64,000 bases of DNA from Sparassis latifolia (GCA_018466975.1 CM031553.1:310001-374000); one strand, 5' to 3'. Positions 10,401 to 22,943 are shown, counted from the stretch's first letter. Notes: generated by a model not told the origin, from the sequence alone. Numbers and translations are program-made.

Positions 10401-13400
10401 CTATCGTGGACCAGTCGGTCTGGAGAACTGCCACACGAACTCGCTCGAAGCGCTCGAAGGACTTCCATTCGACGGCGGTGGTATGTGACGCCCCGATCTC
10501 TGCATGGTGTTTCCAACATGCACCCCCTGGATGCCACTGAGCGGAACCGCAGGTTCTCTTTCTCAAACACCTTAGACATGATTTGACGAGGTTTGGGATG
10601 AGCGACGACAGCCCAAGAAAGTGGTACTTCCTTGACGCGAGCACACCATGTCCCGCATCGTGCCTCGTACATCGCCACTGGATGTTCGTCCCTTGCTAGT
10701 GCTCGAGCATGCATGCTCAGTGCGGACGGATCACGGATCTCCACGGGGCAAAGTAACGTCTCCTCCCAAAGGGTATGTCCACCCACATCCATTACCTTTC
10801 TGTGTTGTTGAGGCGAGCACAGGGTTTGTCGTTGCAGTCGTGGGACTCGTGCCCTCGGATTCACCCCCAACTCAATACATCCCTTGACGAGTTATATCCT
10901 CTTCGGTATAGTCACACGGTTTACTCTCAAGTCAATGCGTCCCTTGACGAGTCATCACAAGAAGCATAGCCCAGTATTTTTCGCGGAAAACCCGCTAGAA
11001 AGGGTTAAGGTAAAACACACAGAAAAACTGTGATTCTCAGCTGATTGGACCATCACGGTATTTCCCACGAAAATTCATTATACTTTCTTCAGAGTTTTTT
11101 CTGATGCTTTACTTTATGAAAAATTTCAGGGGTTTTCCCTGAGAAATACTTGGCTATGCGTCTTGTGCATATCCTCCTCTTCAGTATAGTCACATGTTAA
11201 CCTCATGATGCTTTACGAACTTGTTATTCCTTGTATATGCCCGAGTATCGAAAGAGGCTGTGTTCCTGATCCTCGAGTCATTCTCGAGGACAGATTACGC
11301 AAACTACATTGACATACTCATCCGTTCGCGAGCCGTCCTCTCTATGGATCATTCTGTCGACAATAATCTTCTTTGTTCCCTGTCTTGAGCTGATACATGG
11401 TTTACTTACTCATCTTTGTATGCCACGTAGAAGGAACCTCGTGATTTCATTAAGTTCCTTCGGCTCGCCCTTTCATGCCAGGTGCGTACATGTCTGTCTG
11501 TGTCTCCTTCATCTACCTCTGCGAGCCAGCTATCTGATCTGGCGTCCAGAGAACATGTCAGCCAAATATGTGGACCATCAAGAAGTCCTCCCGCAACGAG
11601 AAGGAATTGTCGGTAATTCTGATGCACTTCAACCACTGAAATACCCACAGTGTCTATCCTCCTTTTGCGCAATCAGGATAATATGGCTGATGATTGTACT
11701 GATGCCTATCTTTGTGCTGTATTTTCCCCTTCTCAATTCGCCGAGTACTAGACATTGTTGGTCAACGAGAAAAAGAACATCGTTACTCCATACAGCCTTC
11801 ATGCACAACATTCCGTTGAAGTGACATGAGCCAAGCGGCTAGCCGTGCCAGATAGACGTTGTGGTTGAGTTTGGCACATAGTGTCAACGGCTGTCAGGTT
11901 TCCGACAGTACTGCGCGCGCCACTTAACTTCTCCCTGCCACGTATGCTCCTTCGTCTTATTATCCCCTTATTAGTGCTGCCTTCAGCCTCGTCTTCTGTC
12001 TGCCCATTTCCATCCACAGGTTTCTGCACTTCGTGAACTGACTTTGCTGCATGGCATATAAAATTCCTGATATACATAGGTGCTGGTGCGTCGAGACATT
12101 TTTTTTCTCGTAAACGTCGCATTCAGGTTTAGTTCCTCTGAAATCGGTCGCATGCTCGCAGATGCCGTGAAGCAATGTCAATCAATGCAACGTGTCCTAA
12201 ATGCGTGCAAGTGACTCCTAACGGTTTTTGATGAGGACCGCCAACCCTCTACCATGCTCCTTGTACCTTCCCTACTCTGGCGTTCCACGTTCTAACCTCG
12301 TGTCGGCTTAATCAGACTGAACCCAATCAACACAACCTTGGAGCTCAACCTAGCCTTCATCGTCTCAATGGAGTAGTCACTGACTAGCGCTCTACTAACG
12401 CTTCACAATGTGTTCCTTGTCTTTTATTCCGCGTTTGAGGGATCATTGCAGTCCAAGAGTTGATGGCTGTCTCGGCGGCTATAACGGATCTGAGTTGCCG
12501 CTTTCCCGCCTCTGTCAGCTGCTTCGAGCTTCTGAATGCTTCTGAACCTCTGTGGCGGTATCTGCGCTGATGGTCTACACATAAAGCTCGTCCATTGTTC
12601 ATGGTTTCCTTTCCAACTTCAACCTTCCATTGTTCACCGACGTCGAGGTCACGTCTAGGCCAACCCTACTTTTCAAGTTTTCCTCAATTCAGAACTCTTT
12701 AAAATCAGTTGCACAGAGGCACTGCGGAACGCCACATCTACCTCTCCCAATACCAACTATCACCTCTACAATACACCAGTGTCATCTCTTTACTATGTGC
12801 GAGCACGAGATGTGAGTGTGTCCCACTGTCCCAGCATCATCTCATTGTCGCCTAATATACTGATAGTCTTGCTTTCACGTTTTGTTAGTGTCGGCGACTA
12901 CCATCGTGGCTGCCAGGTTAGTGGTGCAAGGATAGGACCATATCAGATGATGCTGTGACTCACCCGTGTCGCTATGGTCCCCATGTAGCACTTCCATGGG
13001 AGGTACTACACCGGGGAGCGAACTGACTGTAATTCGGAGAAGTGTAAGACAAGCCAGGCACACAAACACTTGCCCACACAGAGATGTAACTGCCCAGCTG
13101 TACGTCTAATACTCTTTGTGTCTGGATGTTTCTTCCCACTATCTTTGTCGCAGGTCGTTACGGATCGCCATCGCGTACAGAATATGATCCACGCGCCTCA
13201 TCCTGATTGTCAGTAGACGCTATGCCAAACTTCTGCTTGGCAATCGCCTTTGCATTCTTTCGATGTCGTCACTGTTTGCTTCACCATGTCCGCGCAATCG
13301 TTAGTCCTCGCCTCCCTGGTTCGTTGATACAGTACCTCTATTCTATTGCTATTCAATCGCCATTAGTCTGCCTACATTGCATTCCTCCTGAGGTGAACAA

Positions 13401-14734
13401 AGTAGGTCGAACCCTGGCATGCACGCCGCGCGTGCCTGATTGGCGCGCTCGGTGCCGCTCTCCCGCTCGAGTCGTCTGTCTAGCGCGCAGACCCTGAGTG
13501 GACAGGATCTCGAGTGTGGCTCCGCCGGCATAAGTGGCCACCGAGGGCAGCTTCCCACGTTTCGAACATGCGGCGCAGCCCGTACGCGTTTCTGGGGTCA
13601 TATCTCTACATGTTCCGACCACAAATGCAAGAGCATATGTGGTTCAGAGCATCTGTACAAACGAAACGCTCTCCGTACATCCATGTATGTGTCGTGAATG
13701 GAGAAGAGAGAATACGTGGAGACGACCGTTTTCCAAGCCTGCCTCGGGGATGCGGAATGAATTGAGACGTCTGGATGGCTCTTGTCTGTATATGTCGTCT
13801 CGGAATGGAGGATCTGATTTGATGAGAGAGTAACGACATTGAATGTGAAGCGCAAGTGGAGAGATTATTCGCACGCGTGCACCGCAGGCATTCACTCGCA
13901 GTCTCGGAAAACTTTCGCTGCCATGCGTCGAGCTGTTCTTCCTCAGATAGTGGCTCTGGGAACCTCTTCTTCTGCCTGTGCTCAGGCATACACGATCCAA
14001 GAGAGATATCCTTGATATGATGCGGGTTCAAGAAGCTTGTGTTCGTTACACTCAACATGTGGTTCCCTAATCAAGGAGTGGGAGATCAGCAGGCTCAACA
14101 GCCTCCGTAGTGATATATTGAAAAATGAAGTGCTTCCCGTCTTCCCGAGAAGGGACGCGTTGATGACTCCTCAGCGAGTGACATTTACGCAAGAAGATCC
14201 GAATGTGAACTCAAGCACCCGTCGATCACCTCATGAAGGAGCGCATTTGAAGGGCAAAAAATCCCTATATTTTTGAAATGTTCGTTAGAAGCGTTCATTA
14301 GTGGAAAGGAGCCTTTGTCAATTACAGGGAGGAAGGCCTGCGCACTCGGGACTGTGTTTCACAGGAAATCGATGCCCAACGTCGTTCTGTGGACTTACAG
14401 TATTTCCGTTGTCGCTCTGCTGCCTTTAACATTTAAATTGGCTTCGTTCGACGTAGTAATAATGAGCGGTGTAGCATATTCGTGTCTGAGTGGTTGACTC
14501 GAGGTGCTCAACTTCCATGTCACGGTCGTGGCAAATAGGCCACGGATGTGATCGAGATTCTTGAGTCGCGATCGCTGTTAGCGAATCTCATCCGTTTCAC
14601 TGCCCAGACGGACGCGTTTCAGCTATATCACCAGCGCAAATACCGGCAGTGACACTGCAGTTGGCCTACAGATCTGCTTCACTCCAAAGCAAGGCGACTA
14701 GGACCCGGCACGCTGCCATTTCATTGTGTCGACA
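7406..14734. other. 7.3-kb stretch with no recognised gene
   Basis: Open frames here are short, lack conserved residues and do not join into a protein at plausible splice sites. The longest are the 127-codon minus frame at 8397-8780, the 166-codon minus frame at 10370-10870 and the 171-codon plus frame at 11309-11824. The stretch is less GC-rich than the flanking genes. It contains a hairpin repeat (10960-11163), a 60-bp direct repeat (10871-10955), and a short GGGTCAATCGGG direct repeat near 7955-7990. It may hold decayed mobile elements or noncoding transcripts; I could not identify any. Confidence 0.5.
10871..11205. repeat. MITE-like long inverted repeat flanked by direct repeats
   Basis: Arm 1 (10960-11033) and arm 2 (11089-11163) are imperfect reverse complements, both beginning AGA.GCATAGCC.AGTATTT when read inward, with a spacer of about 55 bp. 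Outside the hairpin a direct repeat (ATATCCTC..CTTC.GTATAGTCACA) occurs at about 10893-10915 and 11169-11194. CCCTTGACGAGT is repeated at 60-bp spacing (10881 and 10941). No ORF lies inside. It could be a nonautonomous DNA element or a hairpin RNA source. Confidence 0.5.
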
Positions 14735-17226
14735 ATGCCTTGGCTATCTATCCGAGTACTGACCGGAACGTTCCTTGCATGCGCAACAGTGATTGCGAGC
14801 TTAGAGCTCTCGCAGAATCCTCTTGTAGCTGGTGTTGGATACGCTGGCTCTGGGAGACGAGCCATCACTCCCGAGTTCTCTGCGTATCTCGAAGAAGTAC
14901 TCATTAATGCCACGATTCCGGGAGTCGCAATTGGCATTGTTCATCGTAGGGGTGATAAGCCAGACTATGAGTTAGCCGCGTGGGGACGCAAAACAGAGCA
15001 AAGTGACGGACATGATCTTACCCCTGATGTGAGTGGAGTTTTAATTCCATTCTCTACCTTCTGTCACGGACAGCGTGCACGACATTAATGTCTCTGTCTG
15101 TCCACGAGCTGTTTGATCAGGCGTGGTCGGTGGAGAATTCGGCTGTCAGATTGTATGGTCTCATTATATTCCGTCATACGGTACTGGAGAGATTTTCATG
15201 ATTACACTGTCTGCCGAGTCAGCGATGGTCTTGTCAAGTTGGCATTCCGTCTGTTTCTCTACTGACCTTTCAGTCCAGCATTTGAGTCAAATGGTTCTAT
15301 GAACTATATCAGTGGTCCCCTTCAACAGATGTCAACGCTGAAGGGTTCACTGGGAGCAGCGGTTGAGTGACAATTTGCTTCATTGACAAACTTTTGTTGT
15401 GCTTTTGCTTCTCGTGACGCCTTTCTATGTGGATATCTGTCTGATTGTCTACCCTAGTCGCTCTTTGGCCTCGCTTCCGTCTCCAAAGCATTTCTGGTGA
15501 GCTCCCTTGGGGTGCTTATGGAGGATTTCGCTGCGCGCCGCAACGTGACGGCGCTGCCACGCGCGATGACGCGCTTTGACTGGGACACGAAGGTCTCTGA
15601 CTTGCTTCCCGGTGAGTGGGCACTCGCGGACACTTGGGCGAGTGAAAAGGCGAGCCTGAGGGACGTACTCTCACATGTTTCTGGACTACCACGGTGGGTG
15701 GAGTGGATTACAAAGCGCGAGCAGAGGCACTGATCGTGTGGCAGACATGACTTCTCGTACGGATCTGGCGATGGACCGGGCGACGTCGTGCGGCGCCTGC
15801 GCTACCTACGACCCGTGTATGAGCTGCGTGAGCAGTGGTCGTACAACAACCAGGTCGGTGTCTGGTCACTATCTCCGGTGGGCAGGACTTAGCTGATGTG
15901 TTGCAGATGTTCATGCTCGGTGCCCACATCGTCACGAAGTACGCGGGCATTCCGTACACCGCGTTTGCGTCCAATCGCATATTCGCACCGTTGAATATGT
16001 CGACGACGACGTTTTGGCCCCAGGAGGCGGCGCCGCGGTTGACGCAGTCGTGGACGAACTTCGGACGGCGGGTGCCGTTCTGGTTCCCTGATGAAATGGT
16101 GGAGCTCAACGCCGGTCCTGGTGGTGTAATTTCCAGTGCAGAGGACATGGTGAGCCCGCCTTCTCCGTCGCTGACGAGTCGCTCGACATGCCCTGCATGA
16201 CGTGGTCCAGGTCAAGTGGGTCGCGACGCTGTTGAACGAAGGCGTGGACCCTGTGACAAATCGGACAATTGTCCCTCTGGCGACTTTCAACGCAATGACG
16301 ACTGCGTACGCTGTGTCTAGAGGCGTATCGGACGTCAGCATCCCGGAGCTGTCGATTGAGGGGTACGGTATGGGTTGGTTCCGGGAGTCATACGAGGGTC
16401 ATGATGTGCGCTTCTCTGTATTCCAAATGGTAGATCCCTGAAATCCTGGTCTGCAGATTCTGTCCCATACGGGTGCTATCCCTGGTTTCTCGACACAGGT
16501 TGCGTTCTTGCCTGCTGATGACTTGGGCATCGTGATACTTGCGAATGCGGACGACAAAGCAGTGGCCAACGCAGCAATTATGTATCGCATCATCGAAGAC
16601 GTGTTGGGATCATCTCGTGTGGACAGACCAGTGACAAGCGATGTTGAGTGCGCGTGCTTCCTTGCCGTTGTCTCGACGTATATCTTACTAATGGAAGTTC
16701 TGTTGTTAGACCAGACACCAACACAGAGACAGAACACAGGGGTGGAGGGAAGCGAGACCTCACGCTGGCGTTGGAAGACTACGCGGGCACGTACGGAAAC
16801 TTAGGGTACGGCGCCATCACGCTGTGCGCCCCGGACAGCGACTCGCACCTCTGCACGTCCGTGCTTGCTGATTTCGCGCCGTTTGAGCACTTTGGCAATG
16901 GATCGGCCCCGGAAACTAGACTGTATGCGGCATTCCCGCGAGTGTGGGCGACCCACCTCCGTCTGACGCGTCTGAGGAGCGAGGAGTTTGCAATTATTGC
17001 AACCGCGCTCTTTCCGAGAGGTTATGGCCAGAATAAAAGCGCGTTCGAGACGTGGGAGCCCGCAACCTCCGAGGGTCGTGCGGTGTTTATGGTGGAAGAA
17101 GAAGAGGGTAAGCAGAGAGTGAAGGGTTTCAGTCTGATCATCCACGCGGAGGCAACGGAATATAGGAAGCGGCGCGGGCTGAGCGGCGTCAAGGACCTGG
17201 AGGATGCGTGGTTCGAGAAAGTGTAA
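14735..17226 (+). CDS. Secreted serine beta-lactamase-like (class C/PBP4-type) protein, copy A
   Basis: Family of beta-lactamase/transpeptidase-like serine hydrolases. It begins with a hydrophobic signal peptide (MPWLSIRVLTGTFLACATV) and keeps the three active-site motifs: SVSK (near 15482), YNN (near 15850) and HTG (near 16465). Exons joined at GT-AG sites run through HVSGLPR, LGAHIVTKYAG, GPGGVISSAEDM, GYGMGWF and the C-terminal lipocalin-like part ending WFEKV at the TAA 17224-17226. The first intron (15029-15457, 429 nt) is about seven times longer than the same intron in copy B at 52.4 kb. The last junction, near 16620-16745, is ambiguous. The in-frame GTG at 14726 was not used because an ATG follows at 14735. 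Fungal members are mostly uncharacterised hydrolases or esterases; antibiotic resistance should not be assumed. Confidence 0.8.
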
Positions 17227-18065
17227 TAGGTTCGTATCGCATATTTTCCCTCCATCGTTAACCGCAACAAGGGCAGATACTATTTACGCTGTTAAGGTCT
17301 CACTGCTACAAAGCGGTCGGAATATGTCATCCACCAGTGGCCTTATTGCTGAGCATTCTCATGATCATGCACAATCAGTGTTCAGCATTCAGAGGACTCA
17401 GACTTGGAAGCTTAAGGTTGTCCTACTAGTGTTGCGTAAGAAACTCAAGGCAGGTTATTAACGTTAGGTTTATAACATGTTAGGTCCCAGAGGTATTTGA
17501 CACCATGTTTTTATTAGTACCAAGCTCTCAAAATAAGTCACGTTCGTCTAAGTTCGGCGCGAAGGCTGTGTACCCCCTGCCGGCCAGTCACGCGTCACAG
17601 CGATTTTCAGAGACCTCGCCAATGATTTTTTCTCGATTTTTGGAGTTGATTACGTGTCCCCTTAGCTGTAAACGATTTCGCCCGGAAGATGCCGAGCCCG
17701 GAATAAGTACTGAGGAAGGCATTTACTCGTTGGTCGCTTACGTTCGGTTTGACTACCAAGCAAAAATTGCGAGATGCAGAAAGTGCTCTGAGCAGGTTCA
17801 AGAGGACTGCGGAAGATCTACCCCAGCTCAATAACGAGAGCGCCCCAGTGTCCCAGCCAATGGGACGCGTCGAGGCGAACGGCAATTCCCGAATGCGCCG
17901 GACTAGTAGCTGCTACTTACTGTGCTAGTAAGTACTCTACTCATATAACCAATTTTCTTCGCTTTCTCGCAGAGCACCGGAATCTGACACAAGTCCAGCC
18001 AATCTCAGCTTCTCCTGCTTTCTGGACTCTTAATCCGGCTAATTCACGTCCGTCAGGCTCTGTTC
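17227..18065. other. Intergenic region with a possible coding exon near 17.7-17.9 kb
   Basis: Mostly noncoding. One plus-strand frame across about 17704-17912 reads as a charged, helix-prone segment (TTKQKLRDAESALSRFKRT, then a Ser/Pro-rich part) that looks more protein-like than its neighbours. I could not find a convincing start or a continuing exon, so it is not called as a gene. It could be part of a small coiled-coil protein or chance. Confidence 0.25.
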
Positions 18066-19413
18066 ATGCTCAGACTACCTTCTTCGTTGGCCCCGAAGTT
18101 CAGTGCTCCAAAGAGAAGTGTATCCAACTCAGTTAAAAATGCTCTCTATATCGACCGTGGATTGTTGGTATTGAACAAACCGTCGGGTTTGGTGTGCCAG
18201 TTTAACAGAAATGAACAAGGCGTGAGTCGCGTGCTCCCTGCGCTTTTCATACATCATGGTCCATCTTGAATCCTGGCGCTATTCAGGAAGGCATTGGTGA
18301 CGACTTTCAGGCTGTTGTCCACGGTATTCACTTCGCCATGGTCCTGTTGAACGCTTAGTTTACGCAGCTGTATGTCAGATCTGAGGGAACAGTTCGATCT
18401 GAAGGATGACCTGTATCCTGTCCACAGGCTTGATAAGGTGTGCTTTCTATCTACATATTTACGCTTCGCACAAGTTCATGAATCTACTTTTATTGTAGAG
18501 AACGACGGGTGCACTAGCCCTTGCGCTCAGTCCAGCACATGCCCAGTCGCTGGCGCAACAGTTTGAGTCACGGTCGGTGGAAAAATCGTATCTCGCGCTC
18601 GTGCGTGGCGGGATCCGGTCTTTCTCTGAACCCAAGGGCACAATTAGAAGCGGGCTTACATTTGTAGACGGCCGCTTGTGGTTGGACGCTGGCCGTCCAT
18701 CGGACAAGAAGGCAAAGATTGTACGACGAGTTGCGGAGACTGACTGGGAGGTCCTGGCTTCATCTGTACGTCGTTCCAATCAAAACGAGGTCGTGTTATT
18801 TAATGCATGCGTGTAGCCCACCGTTCCGTTGACATTGGTGAGGTTGCGGCCGGACACGGGTTTGAAGCACCAGCTGCGAATTCACATGGCGCAAAACTTG
18901 AATAGTATGTATTTCTGTGTTCTTCATAGTGCGTAAGAGCTGATAAATTCCCTAGCACCTATTCTCGGAGACCTTTTGTATTCACGTTCGAAGCTCTCAT
19001 CAAAAATCACAGATAAGGTCGACGTATACCCAGACTTCATGTTCTTGCACTCCTCCCAGCTTTCCATCTCCGTAAGTAGTTGTTCTATTTTGTAAGGAGT
19101 TCAATCGTGCTCAGTATTCTCTTGGCGATAGCGCTATCGCCGGACCGGCGCCCACAAACATGTGCGCGTGACGATTGGCGCGCCACTTCCAGGATACTTC
19201 ACTCGCCTGTGTGCGAAGGTGAAGATCCTGCTGCCAGCTGAACTTGCGACTGGCGGGTTATGGATTGACGGTGAGCGGATGAGACCACAGACAATACATG
19301 TCGTTCAGCAGCCCGAGGAGGGAACGTTGGCCGAAATACCTCGTCAGTCTGCAGACGATGTCGCACATAAGCTTGAGGGGATTGGCGGACGGTGGGTTGG
19401 AGAGAGATTGTGA
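18066..19413 (+). CDS. RluA/Rsu-family RNA pseudouridine synthase (mitochondrial-like)
   Basis: Converts uridine to pseudouridine in RNA. The catalytic motif HRLDKRTTG is formed by splicing across the intron after HRLDK near 18438, and its Asp is the nucleophile. Other family blocks are LLVLNKPSGLVCQ, GLKHQLRIHMA, PILGDLLY and HKHVRVTIGAPLP. Exon junctions at 18323/18379 and in the intron ending at 19131 restore frame and avoid the TAG that would arise from using the earlier AG. The N-terminus, MLRLPSSLAPKFSAPKRS, is basic and Ser-rich with no acids, as in mitochondrial presequences. The C-terminus extends about 50 residues past the core. The gene appears intact, is transcribed toward the minus-strand gene at 19.7 kb, and has a 271-bp gap between the two stops with no other feature. 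Confidence 0.88.
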
Positions 19414-19684
19414 TATATACGCTCGCTGTAGGTGTTACAGTCCCGACCTTTCTCAACTAACTCAGTGACAAACGGCACACTGCACAGATGCTCAATACAT
19501 AAGACAATCAGATTCCCGCATCCAGTATACCGGATACAAGACGCGCGCCCCGACCAAGTAGTAAATACAGCTCCGGCCAGCGGTGCGCAATACGATCCAG
19601 TTAGAGCCGCATCATATCATTCGTCAACCCGCCTACACCACTAGCCTTATTCGCTCACGCTACAGGCAGCCCACGCAGCGGAGT

Positions 19685-20586
19685 TCAGGCTGCATGACTG
19701 CTTGTCATGTGCGCCTTCAATAGTGCCGTACCGACACCCGCTGCAACAGTGCCTATTGTTTGGGCTATCCCAGCCGCAGGCATTGGGATGGAGCTAATAG
19801 CGATCAGGATAGCCGCCAGCGTTGCCGAGGTGGCGTCGGGGTTGCGGTTCACAGCTTCCAAAACTGCGTCGGACGCTGCCAACAGCCACAGAGGAACCGT
19901 GATTGTCTCCTGTGGGGGCGGTGGTGGTGAAGGTGACAGAGCATGAGGCACAAGGCGTGCTAAGACTGAGACGCTCCGTTTGTGGCCCGAGATGCTTGTC
20001 GCTTTCTTCTGGAGAGCCTTGGCAGGCGTCGCAGTACCTTTGTCCTTGGTCGTTTTCTTGGTCACCGCCTTACCTGACGAACGAGCCTTGGGTGTGCGGG
20101 AAGCTGAGGTTTTGCCCTTTGCATCGCCGGTGGTGCCACAGCCACGGCCAACGACCCACCAGCCTCCGGAAGTGTTCTTTTGCACCTTGACCTTCACTGT
20201 CTTCGTCTTGTCGGTGTCCCCTGAAGATCGGTGCTGTCAGTGTCGAGGAAGTCAGTCATCCAAGTAGAGGACTCACATTTCATGTTATTCATGGCCGCGC
20301 TGAAAGTGGCCCAGGTCCAGCACCATTGCTGCCCATGTGTGCGTTGCAAGACGGACTCGAGCTGCCCCAGCCGCTTCTTCGCCTCTCCGTTCAAGTAGGG
20401 CCTAGCGAACTCTGGCCACCGTTCCGACGATACCTTCTGTGCCTTGCAGGCTCGTGCAACCTTGTCGAGCCACGACTGAACAGGCGGGTCCTCTGCAGGT
20501 TTGCCAAAGAAGTGTTGTATTGAAGATGACCAAGTAGTCTCTGGTGGTGTCTTGGCCTTCGTCGTCGAAGATGAAAACAGCGCCAT
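19685..20586 (-). CDS. Uncharacterised protein with hydrophobic glycine-rich C-terminus, family member 1
   Basis: Function unknown. Two exons (20277-20586 and 19685-20220, intron 56 nt) encode 281 residues. Residues 1-105 form a helical domain containing FFGKP, VQSWLDK, QKV..E.W, AKKRL and HGQQW.W.W..F..AM. A short module ending SGGWWVVGRG follows, then a Lys/Thr/Ser linker, a Pro run (SPPPPPQ), and a hydrophobic Ala/Gly-rich C-terminus (about residues 205-275) with the spacing GTVAAGVGTALLKA. The paralog at 27.8 kb shares all of these blocks and the same phase-1 intron inside the Trp codon after AMNNMK. A CTATAAAAG box lies at 20642-20650 on the minus strand, 56 bp upstream. The hydrophobic tail suggests membrane association; that is inference only. 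Confidence 0.75.
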
Positions 20587-21923
20587 TGGCTGAGGATGGA
20601 GTGGGGCAAGAGGATTCTAGTGATTGGCCTGCTCCTTCAGACTTTTATAGGCAATGTCTTTGTTTGTTCATGTCGAAGTGTGGCCAACCGTGGGCTTGGT
20701 ACGTTTCTCGTTTTCCATTGTCTGCCATGCTTGCTGCTGCTCTGCAGTTTTTCATTTCTTTCCATCCATTGTCCTCCGTATCACGCAGTCCGGCCAAACA
20801 TGACGTCCTCTACATGTACACGTGATCGCGTCTGCTATGGAACGTGCACACCACAAATCCTCAACGGCGTGCGGCTCCAGGCGGCACCCTACCCGCCTAT
20901 GACCGACAAGTGCGGGATTCGGTGCTCATCGGCTTCTAGTTCCTGAAAGATGTGGGTGAACTCAATCATTTAACTGCCCAAGGCAGCCAGGGCACCGGTA
21001 ACTTCAAAAGTTGCACCTCCAACGCCGCACAGCATCTGGAGTAAGAATCGCACGAGGCGCGTTTCGCCGTGCGCCTATAGCGCGCCTTTGCTGACATTGA
21101 CGCTGGGTCGCTGACAATATTTCATCTGGAACAGGTTAGCTCCGCTCAATGTTGAGCGCAGTTCCGAGGTCATTACCTGTGGAGGCGTCAATCAAGGTCT
21201 CCACTCTGACACATATCGTGAAACCTGCCGCAGACATGGGCTCGCCTAGTCAGCAAATGTTCCATGCACTCCAAATCACTTACTCCATGGTACAAATTTC
21301 CACCTACGATGTCTCGATGAGAGCACCGTTTGCCATCTGGCATCCTGCATTCTGTGCCTTGATGTGATCCCGAAAGCGCCATTGACGGTGTTTCGACAGC
21401 TTTCTGCATATGATCGGTCGCTTGCCACCCTGGTGGATTAAGTCGAAGAGATGCGCTCACTCTTGGTCAAGCGTTCATTTGTCTGTCGTTGGGGAAGCGC
21501 TGCGAATTTCTTGGTGAGCGTTTCCCTGGCATATGTTGTGCTCCTCTCGTCTTACCTGAAAGTCGTTCCGACCGGCGCCGTGCCCATGACGTTTCTGCGT
21601 CCTTCAGGTCTCACGAGGCCAGTCATCCGCTCAGTGTCGAACGGCAAAGCTCCGATGTCGTATCCGCCTGCGTTACATATTGTGATTAAACAGGTAATGA
21701 AACCGCGTTCTTAGGCTCTGACCGCATTCTTCGATGATGTTGATGTGATCACAGGGATCAGTGTGTCATAACCTACGGAAGGTGGATCCTCCGGCACCCT
21801 CTTTGATTTCCAGGCGCCAATGACCCACTCTGAAGATATAAATACGGAGGAATACAGTCCCTCAGAATCGTAGCAATAAACCGCCCCATATCCTCCAGCA
21901 CGTCAATAAAGCCTACTACTACC
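20587..21923. other. Divergent intergenic region
   Basis: No gene was recognised in 1.3 kb. It holds the TATA box of the minus-strand family member 1 (20642-20650) and, at the other end, TATAAATA at 21837-21844 for the NTF2-like gene. Open frames in between (for example 21451-21714, plus) carry no recognisable domain. Confidence 0.5.
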
Positions 21924-22573
21924 ATGTCCACAGATATTGTCCTCCTTTCTCTCATTAACTGGACGGAGTCCCGCCTCACGACCATATTGAACGCCACCAC
22001 CGAGGCCACGTTCAACGCGGCCTTCGATGCCTTCCTCTCGCACGATGCCCACATCACCGTGAACGGCAAGCATATCACTCGCGAGCAGTACAAGAAGCAG
22101 CTCTCCTCGGAGAAGTGGACCGAGCGCACCTCCGAACCCGCTTCGGTGGCGTTTGAAGGCGCAGTTGAAGTGCCTGCGGACAAGAACGAGCCTGTTTATG
22201 TGCGTTTACATTCTATATCGACTTTTGCAGCTCAATCGATCTCATTTATGTCCTTTAGAATGGTGTCTGTAGGTCTCTTCTATAAGGCCACTATCTACGG
22301 CCGGTTCTTCATCCTCGGCGCTCCCAGTGCCAGCACCGTCAACTCGTCCCTGAACGTCGTGTAAGTGTTTCACCCAACCCTGCTACCATCTTTCAGCTCA
22401 TCCGTCTTTTCTTCCGCAGCATCGCCCAGGACAAGTCGATCCCTGCTCCCGTATATCCCCCAGGTGTACGCGGCGACTTTGATGACCGCAGGGTCACAGT
22501 TTTGAACCAGGTGGTCACGGATCAGGCGAACCCCATCGTGTTGCCTAAGCCCCTTGCCGAGAACTCCGCTTGA
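21924..22573 (+). CDS. NTF2/SnoaL-like small protein
   Basis: Predicted cone-shaped alpha+beta fold of the NTF2-like superfamily, a soluble protein of about 190 residues. The first exon reads MSTDIVLLSLINWTESR and continues through FNAAFDAFLSHDAHITVNG, typical of the N-terminal helices and first strand. A later exon has GLFYKATIYGRFFILGAPS, and the last exon, after the intron starting at 22363, ends with PLAENSA and TGA 22571-22573. The reading frame stays open across about 22200-22275. Part of that stretch may be a 69-nt intron (donor GTTTAC, acceptor CTGTAG) that keeps the frame. TATAAATA lies 80 bp upstream. No catalytic residues can be assigned; the substrate is unknown. Confidence 0.7.
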
Positions 22574-22943
22574 GCAAGCTATGCCATAGTGCTCTGTATA
22601 TGTGCCACTCTGCCGCTCTCGCATGTAATTCCACTGTACGACTTTGAATATGTAATGGACTGGTCGCGTTCTTGTCAAGAAAGTCAGTGCCGCTAACTTG
22701 ACGCACTTGGCCTCTGATGCTTGCAATGTCTTTTCTTCGAAGGCACGGTGTTTAACAAATGGGCCGCCTGGATCATACACCTTCGAGTGGTATATGCATG
22801 ACGTCCACGGCCTAATTTCCAATTGCGGGTACGATGAATCGGTATATTCGTGGCATACCCTTTGGGAAGAACATAGTCTATCATAGCAATCAGCGCAACG
22901 TTCTCGCAGATATCTAATTGTCATAACAGCCCAAACGTGCTAG

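Noticed and set aside
10370..10870. 166-codon minus ORF
   Set aside because: Arg/Cys-rich composition with no domain; overlaps unrelated frames and lies in the gene-free gap.
11309..11824. 171-codon plus ORF and its minus-strand counterpart
   Set aside because: I considered a decayed Copia RNase H on the minus strand; no motif held up.
22370..22924. 184-codon minus ORF
   Set aside because: Overlaps the 3' exon of the NTF2-like gene on the other strand; no conserved motif.
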